DNA of 24,641 nt from an uncultured Oscillospiraceae bacterium. GTDB lineage: Bacteria; Bacillota; Clostridia; Oscillospirales; Acutalibacteraceae. The translations under genes were made by a program, and so were the position numbers. The stretch spans positions 1 to 24,641 of the forward strand of contig USIA01000013.1 in the NCBI GenBank assembly GCA_900554535.1. The letters are read 5' to 3'. Positions within the stretch are counted from its first letter, which is position 1; each line of letters begins with the position of its first letter. Of the stretch, positions 7,951-14,129 are shown one piece after another. Under the pieces are notes generated by a model, which made no database searches, was not told where the DNA came from, and saw nothing but the letters and a program-made list of their open reading frames with translations.

Positions 7951-8570
7951 TAAGTATTTAGAAAAAGATAGATGGTGGTCAATCTATTCCCAAAATGGGG
8001 ACTGTTTGATGTTGATTTCCTATATCATTATTTTTTGTCATAAGCAAAAATAAACGCGGGTATCCAATTAAGAACGATGAGCCGTATTTGCGTTATTCTG
8101 TAGAAAAAAGCAGTCAGATATCTTGTTAAAAAGATTGCGCCAAATCACTTGGCCTTTAAATGAAGGACAGCAACAGGACGTGTTATCTTTTCAGCAACGC
8201 AGAGGGCTCTATGATTCCAGAAGTTGGAAAAGCCCCGATCCAATACTTCTGACAGGGTTGCCAAGCGCCCTGAAAGCTGCCGCACCCATCTGATATACGG
8301 TAAAGGGATGCCGTTTGTTTCCCGTTTTCAAATTTTTGTTTGCTATGCTGAAAAATTTCAGGTATCGTATGATTTACAGTGTTTTTAATAACGTGTAACA
8401 GGTATGATTCGACAGTTTATGGGATAGCTGGAGCACCCGGCCGGAATCTGACCGTCCGGAAACATGACGGAATTGCAAAGCCGGTGAGAAGGCTCCAGCA
8501 ACCTTCGGCGTGGACCAACGCTTTAGAGAGTTGATGGACAAGCTTTGCCCTTTGTTTACCGCCCGGCAAT
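7951..8570. other. Long intergenic region without a supported gene
   Basis: No reading frame here has a ribosome site plus a recognisable product. The left half is AT-rich and looks unconstrained. The right part contains the nested inverted repeats described separately (8427-8499). Short open stretches on the minus strand around 8374-8640 are not protein-like and overlap the promoter of the SCP2 gene. Confidence 0.5.
8427..8499 (+). ncRNA. Possible structured RNA of unknown class
   Basis: Three nested helices can form in one 73-nt segment: GCTGGAGC with GCTCCAGC (8427-8434 with 8492-8499, perfect 8 bp), CCGGC with GCCGG (8437-8441 with 8480-8484), and CCGTC with GACGG (8452-8456 with 8466-8470, nine-base loop). 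A TATGAT at 8403-8408 could be a -10 element just upstream. I compared it mentally with common riboswitches, SRP RNA and ribozymes and recognise none. The strand is not certain because the helices exist in either orientation. Confidence 0.35.
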
Positions 8571-8590
8571 AAAAAATGCTTGCCAAGCGC

Positions 8591-8619
8591 TTGCGCCAGT
8601 GTGCCCGGCATGGTACAAT
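8591..8619 (+). promoter_or_regulatory. Promoter of the SCP2-domain gene
   Basis: TTGCGC (8591-8596), 17 bases, then TACAAT (8614-8619) preceded by TGG, an extended -10. It ends about 20 bases before the start codon, so the leader is short. Confidence 0.65.
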
Positions 8620-8640
8620 GTCGAAAAAGGATGTGAAAGC

Positions 8641-8964
8641 ATGGCATTTATAGAAGTTTACCAGAAAATGCATGAGAAAGTACTGCGGCAAGATGTCAAC
8701 CGACTGAAGGGGAAAGCGCCCTTTGTTTTTCAGATTGATGTGACCGGGACGGACGCAGGATCGTTCTATGTCGCCTATCAGGATGGGCAAATCATCATGG
8801 AGCCGCAGCCGCATGACCCTTATGATGTGCGGATCATCATTTCCGACGACAATCTAAACAAGCTGCTCGACCGCAAACTCGATCCTTTCCGTGCGTTCTT
8901 GGGTGGAAAGATTCGCGTAAAAGGCAACATCGGCAAATTGATGTCTTTGAAAGATCTGTTGTAA
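8641..8964 (+). CDS. Small SCP2 sterol-binding domain protein
   Basis: A 107-residue single-domain protein of the SCP2 family, which binds lipids or fatty acyl groups in a hydrophobic tunnel. The sequence shows the typical end of the domain: DPYDVRIIISDDNLNKLLD, then DPFRAFLGGKIRVKGNIG and LMSLKDLL. This is a strand, a helix, the KIRVKGN turn and a final helix. The ATG at 8641 has AAAAAGG upstream. The biological ligand in bacteria is generally unknown. It stands alone between a non-coding region and tRNA-Pro. A GGCGC/GCGCC hairpin (8965-8980) follows the stop but has no T-run. Confidence 0.85.
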   Translation: MAFIEVYQKMHEKVLRQDVNRLKGKAPFVFQIDVTGTDAGSFYVAYQDGQIIMEPQPHDPYDVRIIISDDNLNKLLDRKLDPFRAFLGGKIRVKGNIGKLMSLKDLL

Positions 8965-9026
8965 GGCGCAAGTTGGCGCCATGGATATGTGTAAACGATA
9001 GAAGGCTGATTTTTTTATAAAAAGTC

Positions 9027-9055
9027 TTGCTTTTTGTGGGCATCTATGATATGAT
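9027..9055 (+). promoter_or_regulatory. tRNA-Pro promoter
   Basis: TTGCTT (9027-9032), a 17-base spacer and TATGAT (9050-9055), ending 25 bases before the tRNA. Confidence 0.75.
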
Positions 9056-9080
9056 AAGATGCGTTGCAAAAAGCAGATAA

Positions 9081-9156
9081 CCGGGTGTGGCGCAGTTGGT
9101 AGCGCGCTTGACTGGGGGTCAAGAGGCCGTGAGTTCAAGTCTCGCCACTCGGACCA
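9081..9156 (+). tRNA. tRNA-Pro (anticodon GGG), probable prophage attachment site
   Basis: A 76-nt cloverleaf with encoded CCA. The acceptor stem CCGGGTG pairs with CACTCGG, the D stem is GCGC/GCGC, and the anticodon stem CTTGA/TCAAG holds loop CTGGGGG (anticodon GGG, reading CCC and CCU). The T arm is GTGAG/CTCGC. The integrase gene ends about 140 bases beyond its 3' end, with its C-terminus toward the tRNA. This is the classic arrangement for phage integration into a tRNA 3' end. The tRNA is whole here, so the phage end must restore its sequence. Confidence 0.94.
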
Positions 9157-9160
9157 AATG

Positions 9161-9205
9161 AAAACCGCGCAGGGAAGCGAAAATGGCTTGCCTGCGCGGT
9201 TTTTT
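9161..9205 (+). terminator. Terminator after tRNA-Pro
   Basis: AAAACCGCGCAGG (9161-9173) pairs perfectly with CCTGCGCGGTTTT (9191-9203), and AAGC/GCTT can extend the stem inside. Six T follow from 9200. It ends the tRNA transcript, and the A-rich left side may also help stop leftward integrase transcripts. Confidence 0.88.
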
Positions 9206-9259
9206 AGTTTTTGGTGTATGTCTATGCACGCCACAAAATGACACGTTATGACGATTTAT

Positions 9260-9280
9260 TGTGGACTAAGTGTGGACTAA
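9260..9280. repeat. Tandem repeat beside the attachment site, possible integrase arm sites
   Basis: TGTGGACTAA occurs at 9260-9269 and again at 9271-9280 with one base between. Pairs of short direct repeats at this place, between the core site and the integrase stop, are typical of arm-type sites bound by the N-terminal domain of tyrosine integrases. The function is inferred from position. Confidence 0.5.
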
Positions 9281-9293
9281 CAACGTGAAAAAA

Positions 9294-10436
9294 TTAGTTT
9301 GCTTTTAAAAGCGCATCCAACCTGTCTCCAGCCATCTGCACCATCTGAGGTTTAAGGGACATATAAACCTCGTGAATCATCTTTGCGTTGGCGTGACCTA
9401 CTAGCTGTATAGCAATTTCTTCCGGAACTTCAGCCATGCAAAGCATACAAACATATTCGTGTCGAAATTGATGTGCGCAGACATCCGCAACCCAGTCGGT
9501 TTGATGGTACGTATACTGCTTCCCGTTTCGGGTGCGTTTATATTCGCGAACAACCGGATGCGCATATCCGTGTTTCCTCCAAAAAGCTGCCCACCGCCTC
9601 GTATATTGCGATGCAGTTAGAGGCGTGTCTTTACCGCTCAGAATATAGGTTTCAGGGGGCATAAATCGCAAAGGTTCCAGTGCTTCTCTAAGCAATGAGA
9701 GAAGCGGAATCTCTCGTATACCAGATTCTGTTTTTGTGGTGGTTATGTGCGGATGGTTATGGATATGCTCTACTGATTTTTTAATATAAATTTTACTGTC
9801 TTTAAAGTCGATATCCTGCAACTGGATGGCACAGGCTTCCCCGCGGCGTTCTCCTGTACATAGATATACAACCGCGGGAAGCGCATCGGGGTCCATGTGA
9901 TAATCTTTCACGACCTGCACTTGAGCTTCAGTAGGAGGGAGCCGTTTTCCTTTTTTAAGTCCGCGTGGAATTTTGGTTATTGCCGCGGGGTTTACATCGC
10001 CTTTCCATTCTGGGCTATCAATCCACAGCTGGAAAATGGCGTTAATAACGGTTTTTTGATTGGAGACTGTTGTCTGAGCCATTTCCGACAATGATTGCAA
10101 AAACTGTGCAATCATATACGGTTCGATTTCTCGCATATGCATTCCGCCGAACCGTTCTTTGGCCCGCTTAATTGCAGGAAGGTAACTTTTTTGTGTGCCT
10201 GCTTTCATCCGTTCAACGCGCTCCTGATATGCATCTGCAACGATGGAAAACAGCGGCCCCGTACCGCGTTCCTCTTCCGATTTTTCAGCTTCCGCAAGCG
10301 CTTGATTTCTCTTTTTCCAAACTTCTTCCGGATCTCGTGAAGAAAACCATCTTCTTTTCCCGTTAATCGTTTCGGCACGCTCCCAAACTCCGTTTGGCTT
10401 TTGTCTGAGTCCATCCGTTATCTTCTTTCTAGCCAT
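9294..10436 (-). CDS. Phage tyrosine integrase
   Basis: A 380-residue site-specific recombinase that integrates and excises the prophage. The order is an N-terminal arm-binding segment with basic and aromatic residues (about 1-60), a SAM-like core-binding domain (about 62-160) and a C-terminal catalytic domain. Catalytic residues are visible: arginine in GERRGEA (197/198), lysine in TTKTESGIREIPL (235), HxxR in AHQFRHEY (H322, R325), histidine in LVGHAN (348) and tyrosine in HEVYMSL (358). The ATG at 10436 follows AAGGTGA. The gene reads leftward, with its end toward tRNA-Pro. It is complete and looks functional. Confidence 0.95.
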   Translation of the reverse strand: MARKKITDGLRQKPNGVWERAETINGKRRWFSSRDPEEVWKKRNQALAEAEKSEEERGTGPLFSIVADAYQERVERMKAGTQKSYLPAIKRAKERFGGMHMREIEPYMIAQFLQSLSEMAQTTVSNQKTVINAIFQLWIDSPEWKGDVNPAAITKIPRGLKKGKRLPPTEAQVQVVKDYHMDPDALPAVVYLCTGERRGEACAIQLQDIDFKDSKIYIKKSVEHIHNHPHITTTKTESGIREIPLLSLLREALEPLRFMPPETYILSGKDTPLTASQYTRRWAAFWRKHGYAHPVVREYKRTRNGKQYTYHQTDWVADVCAHQFRHEYVCMLCMAEVPEEIAIQLVGHANAKMIHEVYMSLKPQMVQMAGDRLDALLKAN

Positions 10437-10513
10437 GTTTTATCACCTTGCTTTCTTAATATCCTGTAAAGATGATCGGGATCAGACTTTTTGCGCCCCA
10501 TAATCAGGGAGTT

Positions 10514-10921
10514 TTATTTGTCTAAGTGCATTTGAGCCTTTAGAGCCTCCTGCAACACCTGCGAAAAATTAATATTCCGTTCCAATGCAGCGGCGTTCAA
10601 CCAAGCGGGAAGTGTTACAGTGCGGTTTACTGCGCGGTTGATGTGGGCCTGCCGAACGGATGGCATATAGACGTCAACCAAGACAGCACGTTCATTTGGC
10701 TTTGTTTCTACTTTTTCCAGTGGCGTCGGTTCGGGGATTGGTTCTCCATCTTCTTCTAGGCCATTCATGACGCAGCCCAGAAGCTCGCGTGCAGATAAAA
10801 GCGCATCCTTATCATCAACTCCGCTGGTAGCGCATTTTAAGTCCGGAAAATCTACGGCGATTTCCTGACCCGGTTCATAAGTGAAAACAGCCGGATAATA
10901 ATACCGATCTACTTTTTTCAC
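10514..10921 (-). CDS. hicB: HicB-family antitoxin
   Basis: A 135-residue antitoxin. The N-terminal half is the HicB RNase-H-like fold (YYYPAVFTYEPGQEIAVDFPDL, then the helix DALLSARELLGCVMNGLEEDGEP). The C-terminal half ends in a DNA-binding helix-turn type segment (LPAWLNAAALERNINFSQVL), characteristic of the longer HicB forms that repress their own operon. It lies 41 bases downstream of hicA on the same strand, so the order is toxin first, the usual hicAB order. It would bind HicA and block its RNase activity. Confidence 0.9.
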   Translation of the reverse strand: MKKVDRYYYPAVFTYEPGQEIAVDFPDLKCATSGVDDKDALLSARELLGCVMNGLEEDGEPIPEPTPLEKVETKPNERAVLVDVYMPSVRQAHINRAVNRTVTLPAWLNAAALERNINFSQVLQEALKAQMHLDK

Positions 10922-10962
10922 AGGTGTAACCTCCTTTTGTTGGCGGGAAGAAGTAGCCGGGG

Positions 10963-11160
10963 CTACCTGAATTTTAGTCCCGACTGTTCTTCGATGCGTT
11001 TTAACGTTTTAGCAGGGACGTCCTTGTCAGGATGTTTCACAGTTGTACGCCCCTTTTTGGTTGGATGTTTAAACTGGTGATGGCTTCCTACCACATTCAC
11101 CTCATACCAACCATCCGCTTTCAGCATCTTAATAACTTCCCTCGATGAGTAACTTTTCAT
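10963..11160 (-). CDS. hicA: HicA-family mRNA interferase toxin
   Basis: A 65-residue toxin with a dsRBD-like fold that cleaves mRNA. Key pieces are SSREVIKMLKADGWYEVNVV, then GSHHQFKHP with the catalytic histidine, then TVKHPDKDVPAKTLKRI. This is the full family length. The start at ATG 11160 is chosen because AGGAGG is placed correctly upstream and the product begins MKSYSSREVIK like other HicA proteins. A longer frame would add 11 unlikely residues. It is the first gene of the hicAB pair. Confidence 0.93.
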   Translation of the reverse strand: MKSYSSREVIKMLKADGWYEVNVVGSHHQFKHPTKKGRTTVKHPDKDVPAKTLKRIEEQSGLKFR

Positions 11161-11183
11161 TCTCGCTTCCTCCTGACAAGAAT

Positions 11184-11212
11184 ATAATAACACATATTAA
11201 AGTATTTGTCAA
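11184..11212 (-). promoter_or_regulatory. hicAB promoter
   Basis: On the minus strand a perfect TTGACA (11212-11207), a 17-base spacer and TATTAT (11189-11184). It is a strong promoter some 25 bases before the hicA start. The surrounding sequence is AT-rich with no obvious long palindrome. Confidence 0.82.
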
Positions 11213-11290
11213 TAGAAAAAACGAATATTTTTGTATTTGTGCGGCAAAAGCACAAAACATCGATTGTCAAGGGGATTTTAAAAAATTTTG

Positions 11291-11329
11291 CAAAAACTTC
11301 CCGCCCCCATCGGGTTTGAGGGCGGGAAG
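11291..11329 (-). terminator. Terminator of the lipoprotein/membrane protein operon
   Basis: A perfect 10-bp GC-rich stem (CTTCCCGCCC at 11297-11306 with its complement at 11320-11329). Read leftward, it is followed by five T (complement of 11292-11296). It separates this operon from hicAB. Confidence 0.85.
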
Positions 11330-11349
11330 GGCAAAATGTAGTTTTGCAA

Positions 11350-11715
11350 TTATTTGGCTTTTGGCTCGTAGTGCTGCACAAACACAGAGATGATAAACAC
11401 GACGGCAAACACCAGCGACACAACGCCCCACACGATCAGGTCTTTGTAAAGCCCTGCTGCTCCAGCAAAGCAGCAGATTGCCGTGATCACATAAAAGATA
11501 AACGCTGCAATTGTGCCGCCTTTGGATTTACGGGCTGCGATGCCAATAATGCCCGCCACGATCAGCAGGATTGCGGCAAATGTGCCGATTGCTCCGCTTA
11601 TATCCGTGCCCGCAGTTGCCAGGACAGATCCAACATTTGCTGCGCACGACTGAAAGAGCATCACCAGGGCCAAAACGATTGATACGATGCCGATGACCAA
11701 TTTTGCTGTTTTCAT
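11350..11715 (-). CDS. Small membrane protein of the lysogeny arm
   Basis: A 121-residue protein of no family I recognise with certainty. It has four hydrophobic segments: about residues 6-28, 43-61, 67-89 and 91-112. The basic KTAK at the N-terminus and the RKSKGG loop suggest inside-facing ends. A cysteine at about residue 24 (LFQSCAAN) sits in a lipobox-like position after the first segment, but the following hydrophobic segments make a plain integral protein more likely. It follows the lipoprotein gene by 24 bases with AAAAAGGAG as ribosome site, so the two are one operon. Location in the lysogenic expression block suggests a role in the lysogen, for example exclusion of other phages. Confidence 0.75.
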   Translation of the reverse strand: MKTAKLVIGIVSIVLALVMLFQSCAANVGSVLATAGTDISGAIGTFAAILLIVAGIIGIAARKSKGGTIAAFIFYVITAICCFAGAAGLYKDLIVWGVVSLVFAVVFIISVFVQHYEPKAK

Positions 11716-11739
11716 TTTGCCTTCTCCTTTTTAAACCTC

Positions 11740-12360
11740 TTAATTCAGGCCCACTTGATTTTTGGCAGTCAGCTTTCCGTCATTGTCAAACGTCAAAGTC
11801 GCAAAGCTCATATCCTCTTTTCCGGGCCAGTAATACCCTTTTGACACGATCCCACCAAAATTTGATTCGGTTGACGGTTCGCCATCGCCGCCGAGCGCAG
11901 ATTTTACCTGATCATAAGTCATACCGGTCGATACTTTGTCGTATTGTTCGAGCGTAATTTTTGGAAATTTACTGTTATCATACAACCCCACTTGGTCTTT
12001 GCTGACAGCTTTTCCGTTTTGAAACATTACAGACGCATAGGCCAAAGGATCACTCGTCTTATAAGTAAAGGATTCCGTTTTGACGCCCGCAGTCTCATCA
12101 GACGAAGAAGATTCTCCTTTTCCCAGGATTTTTTCAACTTCCTCCTTTGTGGAACCAAGCTTGACCTGCTCATACTTTTCAGCCGTTACACCTTCCGACG
12201 CAGTGCTAGACGCTGGCGTCTCGCTAGATACTGACGCGGCGCTCACACCTGCGGATTCCGTGGAAGCACTACCGGCCTGAGACGAAGATGTATCCCCACA
12301 GCCAGCGGCAAACATTCCGACCATTGCAATGAGTGCGAAGACAACAATTTTGTTTTTCAT
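11740..12360 (-). CDS. Lipoprotein with two BLIP/DUF3862-like repeats
   Basis: A 206-residue secreted lipoprotein. It has a basic start (MKNK), a hydrophobic signal segment and a lipobox FAAGC with Cys21 as the lipidation site. A Ser/Ala/Thr-rich linker follows to about residue 60. Two related domains come next: the first has YEQVKLGSTKEEVEKILGKG and ends ASVMFQNGKAVSKDQVGL; the second has YDKVSTGMTYDQVKSALGGDG and ends ATLTFDNDGKLTAKNQVGL. This tandem pattern is that of SmpA/BLIP-like domains. The position between integrase and repressor and the lipoprotein design resemble superinfection-exclusion lipoproteins such as Ltp of Streptococcus phage TP-J34. That role is an inference; no sequence identity is claimed. 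Confidence 0.85.
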   Translation of the reverse strand: MKNKIVVFALIAMVGMFAAGCGDTSSSQAGSASTESAGVSAASVSSETPASSTASEGVTAEKYEQVKLGSTKEEVEKILGKGESSSSDETAGVKTESFTYKTSDPLAYASVMFQNGKAVSKDQVGLYDNSKFPKITLEQYDKVSTGMTYDQVKSALGGDGEPSTESNFGGIVSKGYYWPGKEDMSFATLTFDNDGKLTAKNQVGLN

Positions 12361-12395
12361 TTCATTTTCCCCTCTTATGTATAATTTTCCTTTAT

Positions 12396-12424
12396 ATTAT
12401 ATTTTATTTGCCCCAAATGTGCAA
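12396..12424 (-). promoter_or_regulatory. Promoter of the lipoprotein operon
   Basis: On the minus strand TTGCAC (12424-12419), a 17-base spacer and a perfect TATAAT (12401-12396), followed by GAGGGG before the start codon. The -35 lies 16 bases from the -35 of the divergent SOS-box promoter. Confidence 0.8.
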
Positions 12425-12440
12425 CCGCTTTATTTTTTGC

Positions 12441-12469
12441 TTGACACGAACGAACGTATGTTCTATTAT
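12441..12469 (+). promoter_or_regulatory. Promoter with LexA/DinR SOS box
   Basis: A perfect -35 TTGACA (12441-12446), 17 bases, then TATTAT (12464-12469). The spacer contains CGAACGTATGTTCT (12451-12464), which fits the Firmicute LexA (DinR) box CGAAC-N4-GTTCG at every position but the last. LexA bound there would block RNA polymerase directly, so the downstream gene should switch on after DNA damage. Both elements are seen in the sequence; the regulation is inferred from the known motif. Confidence 0.82.
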
Positions 12470-12512
12470 TAAATTAGCTACCTTAGTCGCGCGGAAAATG
12501 GAGGACGTGCGC

Positions 12513-12620
12513 ATGGAAACAAACAAGGAGGAAATTGTGAAACAAATCCACAAATTGCTGGATAATGCCAGTGAAAGAGAGTTGTACCTGCTATGGCGGC
12601 TGTTGTTACGGATGATCTAA
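12513..12620 (+). CDS. 35-residue SOS-controlled phage protein, candidate antirepressor
   Basis: A tiny protein, METNKEEIVKQIHKLLDNAS followed by ERELYLLWRLLLRMI. It is predicted to form two helices, the second strongly amphipathic or hydrophobic (LYLLWRLLLRMI). The ATG at 12513 is preferred over one at 12498 because GGAGG (12500-12504) stands eight bases before it. It is transcribed from the SOS-box promoter and reads toward the 3' end of the repressor gene; the two share a bidirectional terminator. Similar very short proteins with an ERELxLLxR pattern occur near repressors of Firmicute elements, as far as I recall, without a firm function. Its control and place suggest a protein that inactivates the repressor upon DNA damage. 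This is inference. Confidence 0.75.
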   Translation: METNKEEIVKQIHKLLDNASERELYLLWRLLLRMI

Positions 12621-12631
12621 CACACAGTCAA

Positions 12632-12663
12632 AAGGCGACGCATTACGCGTCGCCTTCTTTTTT
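12632..12663. terminator. Bidirectional terminator between the 35-aa gene and the repressor
   Basis: AAGGCGACGC (12632-12641) pairs perfectly with GCGTCGCCTT (12647-12656), followed by C and six T on the plus strand and TTTTGACTG on the minus strand. The right arm is inside the end of the repressor coding sequence. Confidence 0.85.
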
Positions 12664-13035
12664 CGCCAGTTCATTTGCAATTCTTTCCAGCACTTTCCAA
12701 TCATCTTCCCGAAGTTTCGCCAGTGTGGCGATAAACCGCTGTTTAAAGCTATCCTCGTTGTCGTGCATCAGCTGGCCGATAAAATCCATTATTTCCGCTT
12801 GCGGGTCAGGGTCAAACATTTCTCCGTCTCCGGTACGTAACCAGCTTTCGCTGACGCGGAACTCTCGGCAAATAGACAAAATCACAGAATCTGACGGAAC
12901 GCGCACCCCAGTTTCATAACTTGTTATAGTGTTGGCTTTCAATCCTAACTTTTCGGCAAGTTCAAGCTGAGTCATGCCTTCCCTTTTCCGCAAAGCTTTT
13001 ATCCTTTTGCCAATATCACCGCTAATAGTATTCAC
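12643..13035 (-). CDS. CI-like XRE-family repressor without a peptidase domain
   Basis: A 130-residue repressor that should hold the lytic promoter silent in the lysogen. The N-terminal 65 residues are an HTH_3 domain (IGKRIKALRKREGMTQLELA, then EKLGLKANTITSYETGVRVP). The rest is a short helical tail, probably for dimerisation (FKQRFIATLAKLREDDWKVL). There is no S24/LexA-type serine protease domain, so RecA-stimulated self-cleavage is not possible. The start is a GTG at 13035 with AAGGAGGG upstream. The upstream region holds back-to-back promoters and an AGCGA-type palindrome. How induction occurs must involve another factor: see the SOS-controlled 35-residue protein or the BRO/ANT protein. 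Confidence 0.92.
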   Translation of the reverse strand: MNTISGDIGKRIKALRKREGMTQLELAEKLGLKANTITSYETGVRVPSDSVILSICREFRVSESWLRTGDGEMFDPDPQAEIMDFIGQLMHDNEDSFKQRFIATLAKLREDDWKVLERIANELAKKEGDA

Positions 13036-13059
13036 GGCATATCCCTCCTTGTGCTTTCA

Positions 13060-13088
13060 ATTATATAGCGAAAAAGTCGCTGTGTCAA
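13060..13088 (-). promoter_or_regulatory. Repressor promoter (PRM-like) with palindromic operator
   Basis: On the minus strand a perfect TTGACA (13088-13083), 17 bases and a perfect TATAAT (13065-13060). The spacer contains the palindrome AGCGA-N5-TCGCT at 13067-13081, the likely operator for the repressor, allowing it to limit its own synthesis. Confidence 0.85.
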
Positions 13089-13107
13089 TATTTTTTCAAA
13101 AAAACTA

Positions 13108-13136
13108 TTGACATATATCACATAGCGATGTATACT
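13108..13136 (+). promoter_or_regulatory. Early lytic promoter (PR-like)
   Basis: A perfect TTGACA (13108-13113), 17 bases, then TATACT (13131-13136). A half-operator AGCGA (13124-13128) lies in the spacer, and another AGCGA occurs in the leader near 13167. This promoter should drive the whole rightward early operon and be silenced by the repressor. Confidence 0.85.
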
Positions 13137-13182
13137 ATAGACACAGTCAAGAACAGCAGACACAAAAGCGAGGTGAGAATAC

Positions 13183-13365
13183 ATGCTACATAGCAAAACA
13201 ATCCCTGGCGCAAGCGCACTTGAGCGGCTTATCAACGCCTACATGCGCTTGCCGGTCGAAAAGCGATGCCTGCTGGCCTATTACGCCGACGGCTACGCAG
13301 AGGGAGTGGAAGCAGCCAAGGGAAAGGAGGAAGTGAAAAACAATGAACAGCATGCAAATCTTTGA
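13183..13365 (+). CDS. Small first protein of the early operon, unknown function
   Basis: A 60-residue protein beginning MLHSKTIPGASALERLINAY, mostly helical and charged at the C-terminus. GAGGTGA precedes the ATG. It is in the position where a Cro-type repressor is usual, but I see no helix-turn-helix pattern, so the name Cro is not justified. Its end overlaps the antirepressor start by 23 bases. Confidence 0.65.
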   Translation: MLHSKTIPGASALERLINAYMRLPVEKRCLLAYYADGYAEGVEAAKGKEEVKNNEQHANL

Positions 13366-14113
13366 AAATCAAGAATTTGGAAGCGTCAGAGTAATTGAGG
13401 AAGATGGAAAGCCTCTGTTCTGCGGTACGGATGTGGCCGCTTCTCTGGGGTACAGCAATCCCCGTGATGCGCTGCGTCGGCACTGCAAGGGAGTCGTGAA
13501 ACGCGACACCCTTACAGAAGGTGGGACTCAGCAGCTTTCGTTTATCCCCGAAGGCGACATCTACCGCCTAATCACCCACAGCAAGCTACCCACAGCGGAG
13601 AAATTTGAATCATGGGTATTTGACGAGGTACTGCCATCAATCCGAAGGCACGGGGCTTATATGACGCCTGAAAAACTACGGGAAGCCGTGTTAAACCCTG
13701 ACACGTTGATCGAACTGTGCCAGCAATTAAAGGGAGAGCAAGAGAAGAACAAACACTTACAAGCGGAAAACGCCTCACTTACAGTTGATTGCCAGATCAT
13801 GCGGCCAAAGGCAGAATACTTTGACGAGCTTGTAGACCGCAATCTATTGACAAATTTCCGAGAAACCGCGAAGCAGTTAGGTGTAAAGCAAAAAGCGTTT
13901 GTCAATTTTTTGATTGATCACAAATACATATATCGCGATAAACGCGGGCACTTGATGCCATACGCACAGTACGCTGACAACGGACTATTCGAAATCAAAG
14001 AGCAAGTCAACGAGAAAACGCAATGGAGCGGCACGCAGACGTTGATTACACCAAAAGGCCGTGAAACGTTCCGGCTGCTGTGTGTTGACGCAGAGGCGAA
14101 GAAAGGCGCCTAA
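13343..14113 (+). CDS. Phage antirepressor with BRO-N and KilAC/ANT domains
   Basis: A 256-residue protein. The N-terminal ~105 residues are a BRO-N domain (QEFGSVRVIEEDGKPLFCG, then TDVAASLGYSNPRDALRRHC and FESWVFDEVLPSIRRHGAYM). A coiled linker follows (CQQLKGEQEKNKHLQAENAS). The C-terminal part is a KilAC/ANT domain (MRPKAEYFDELVDRNLLTNF, then ETAKQLGVKQKAFVNFLIDH). Proteins of this build bind DNA and often counteract phage repressors or steer the lytic choice. GGAGG stands upstream at a slightly long distance. Early position under PR fits a role in committing to lytic growth, not in starting induction, since the repressor would keep it off. Confidence 0.92.
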   Translation: MNSMQIFENQEFGSVRVIEEDGKPLFCGTDVAASLGYSNPRDALRRHCKGVVKRDTLTEGGTQQLSFIPEGDIYRLITHSKLPTAEKFESWVFDEVLPSIRRHGAYMTPEKLREAVLNPDTLIELCQQLKGEQEKNKHLQAENASLTVDCQIMRPKAEYFDELVDRNLLTNFRETAKQLGVKQKAFVNFLIDHKYIYRDKRGHLMPYAQYADNGLFEIKEQVNEKTQWSGTQTLITPKGRETFRLLCVDAEAKKGA

Positions 14114-14129
14114 AAAAGGAGGGAACACA

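Noticed and set aside
8427..8520. SAM, cobalamin or other known riboswitch in front of the SCP2 gene
   Set aside because: The helices are present, but the conserved bases I know for these classes are absent, and a promoter lies between this element and the gene.
8374..8814. Minus-strand frame of 146 codons across the SCP2 start and the gene-free region
   Set aside because: It overlaps the promoter and the coding sequence of the SCP2 gene on the opposite strand and is not protein-like.
13183..13365. Cro repressor
   Set aside because: The position is right, but there is no helix-turn-helix pattern in the sequence.
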